Assembly: GCA_028280675.1 (NCBI GenBank)
Contig: JANQLI010000264.1
Coordinates: 1 to 5,285, forward strand
DNA from: Alphaproteobacteria bacterium
GTDB taxonomy: Bacteria > Pseudomonadota > Alphaproteobacteria > SMXP01
DNA: 5,285 bases
Direction: 5' to 3'
Part shown: piece after piece, positions 4,916 to 5,285 of the stretch
Numbering within the stretch: position 1 is the first letter of the stretch
Layout: the number at the start of each line of letters is the position of its first letter
Notes under the pieces: generated by a model
What the model was told of the DNA's origin: nothing
Databases searched by the model: none
The model's input: only the letters and a program-made list of their open reading frames with translations
Translations under genes and position numbers: made by a program

Positions 4916-5285
4916 TCAAGGTGACGCTGTGTCTGTGAGGACGGTTTCGAGCCATCCCTCAAGGCGTTTTGCGAAGGCGGGAAGGTCATATCTCTCTTCC
5001 GCCGCTTTACGGCAGGCGCGCCTGTCAATGTCTGAGATGTTCGGCAGTACACGGATGATTTCATCGATGTCATCCGGAGATGTGATGTAGCCAGTCTCCC
5101 CGTGATCGATCAACTCAGCATTGGCGCCGCGATCATAGGCAATGACCGGTGTGCCGCAGGCCTGCGCCTCAATGGTGACAAGGCCGAAAGCTTCCTGCCA
5201 TTTCTGCGTTTGCAGCAGAACACGGCCTGCGCCTAAACAGGCTTGCAAGTCATGACGATCCAGAAGGCCGCGATAGTCAATGTGG
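4916..5285 (-). CDS. Family-4 glycosyltransferase, C-terminal 122 residues (cut by right edge)
   Basis: The frame is open from the right edge to a TGA at 4918-4916. It shows the nucleotide-sugar-binding C-terminal domain of a GT-B retaining glycosyltransferase (GT4, Glycos_transf_1). Visible in order are YRGLLDRHDL, a strand ending LLQTQ, the E-x7-E motif EAFGLVTIE (fragment residues 31 and 39), ACGTPVIAY (42-50), GANAELIDHGETGY, and the closing helix with RRACRKAAEERY. This motif set binds the sugar nucleotide and is intact, so the protein should be active if its N-terminal half, outside the window, is complete. The acceptor and sugar cannot be told; cell-surface polysaccharide or glycolipid assembly is usual for the family. 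An internal TTG at 5248 is not a likely start, because conserved residues continue upstream. It is the first visible gene of the presumed operon, with the SDR start 48 bp downstream. Confidence 0.92.
   Translation of the reverse strand, partial: HIDYRGLLDRHDLQACLGAGRVLLQTQKWQEAFGLVTIEAQACGTPVIAYDRGANAELIDHGETGYITSPDDIDEIIRVLPNISDIDRRACRKAAEERYDLPAFAKRLEGWLETVLTDTASP

Noticed and set aside
5246..5248. TTG as the start of a 110-residue protein at the right edge
   Set aside because: Conserved GT4 sequence (YRGLLDRHDL) continues upstream of it in the same frame to the window edge, so this is an interior codon of a longer gene.
1..5285. CRISPR array, tRNA, rRNA or insertion sequence
   Set aside because: No regularly spaced repeats, no cloverleaf-like or rRNA-like sequence, and no transposase fragments or terminal inverted repeats were seen.

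Overview
The window suggests an alphaproteobacterium. The basis is a TonB-dependent receptor of the type common in Sphingomonadales, Caulobacterales and Hyphomonadales (TonB box followed by RKREENLQDVPISV), moderately high GC in most genes, and AGGGGGA-type ribosome binding sites. The phylum-level inference is moderate, because related receptors also occur in marine gammaproteobacteria. No genus can be named. All convincing genes lie on the minus strand, so the map reads from right to left.

Right part (about 3697-5285): three closely spaced minus-strand genes look like one operon. They are the C-terminal part of a family-4 glycosyltransferase (cut by the right edge), an SDR oxidoreductase with a pteridine-reductase (PTR1/FolM) active site, and a FolB/FolX-type dihydroneopterin aldolase. 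The gaps are 48 and 22 bp. The SDR and the aldolase make a coherent reduced-pterin pair. The classical reading is folate synthesis; a FolX/FolM-like route to tetrahydromonapterin is the alternative. The glycosyltransferase has no evident biochemical link to them.

Middle (3232-3696): a 465-bp AT-richer intergenic region without a conserved gene. It holds the upstream region of the receptor gene, an 18-bp near-perfect palindrome, a consensus TATAAT facing rightwards, a 38-codon plus-strand ORF with a strong Shine-Dalgarno sequence, and several short inverted repeats. This is the least explained stretch of the window.

Left-centre (520-3231): one large outer-membrane TonB-dependent receptor gene, 903 codons, apparently transcribed alone. 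It ends in a strong intrinsic terminator at 461-496. Its substrate cannot be read from the sequence. Its eight cysteines form four local pairs, probably in surface loops.

Left edge (1-297): the start of another minus-strand gene of unknown function. It has a very basic N-terminus and a disordered linker, a good extended -10 promoter, and a strong ribosome binding site. No RNA genes, insertion sequences or CRISPR arrays were seen. I found no clear novel multi-gene system; the best candidate for something undescribed is the divergent palindrome and small-ORF unit at 3381-3618.
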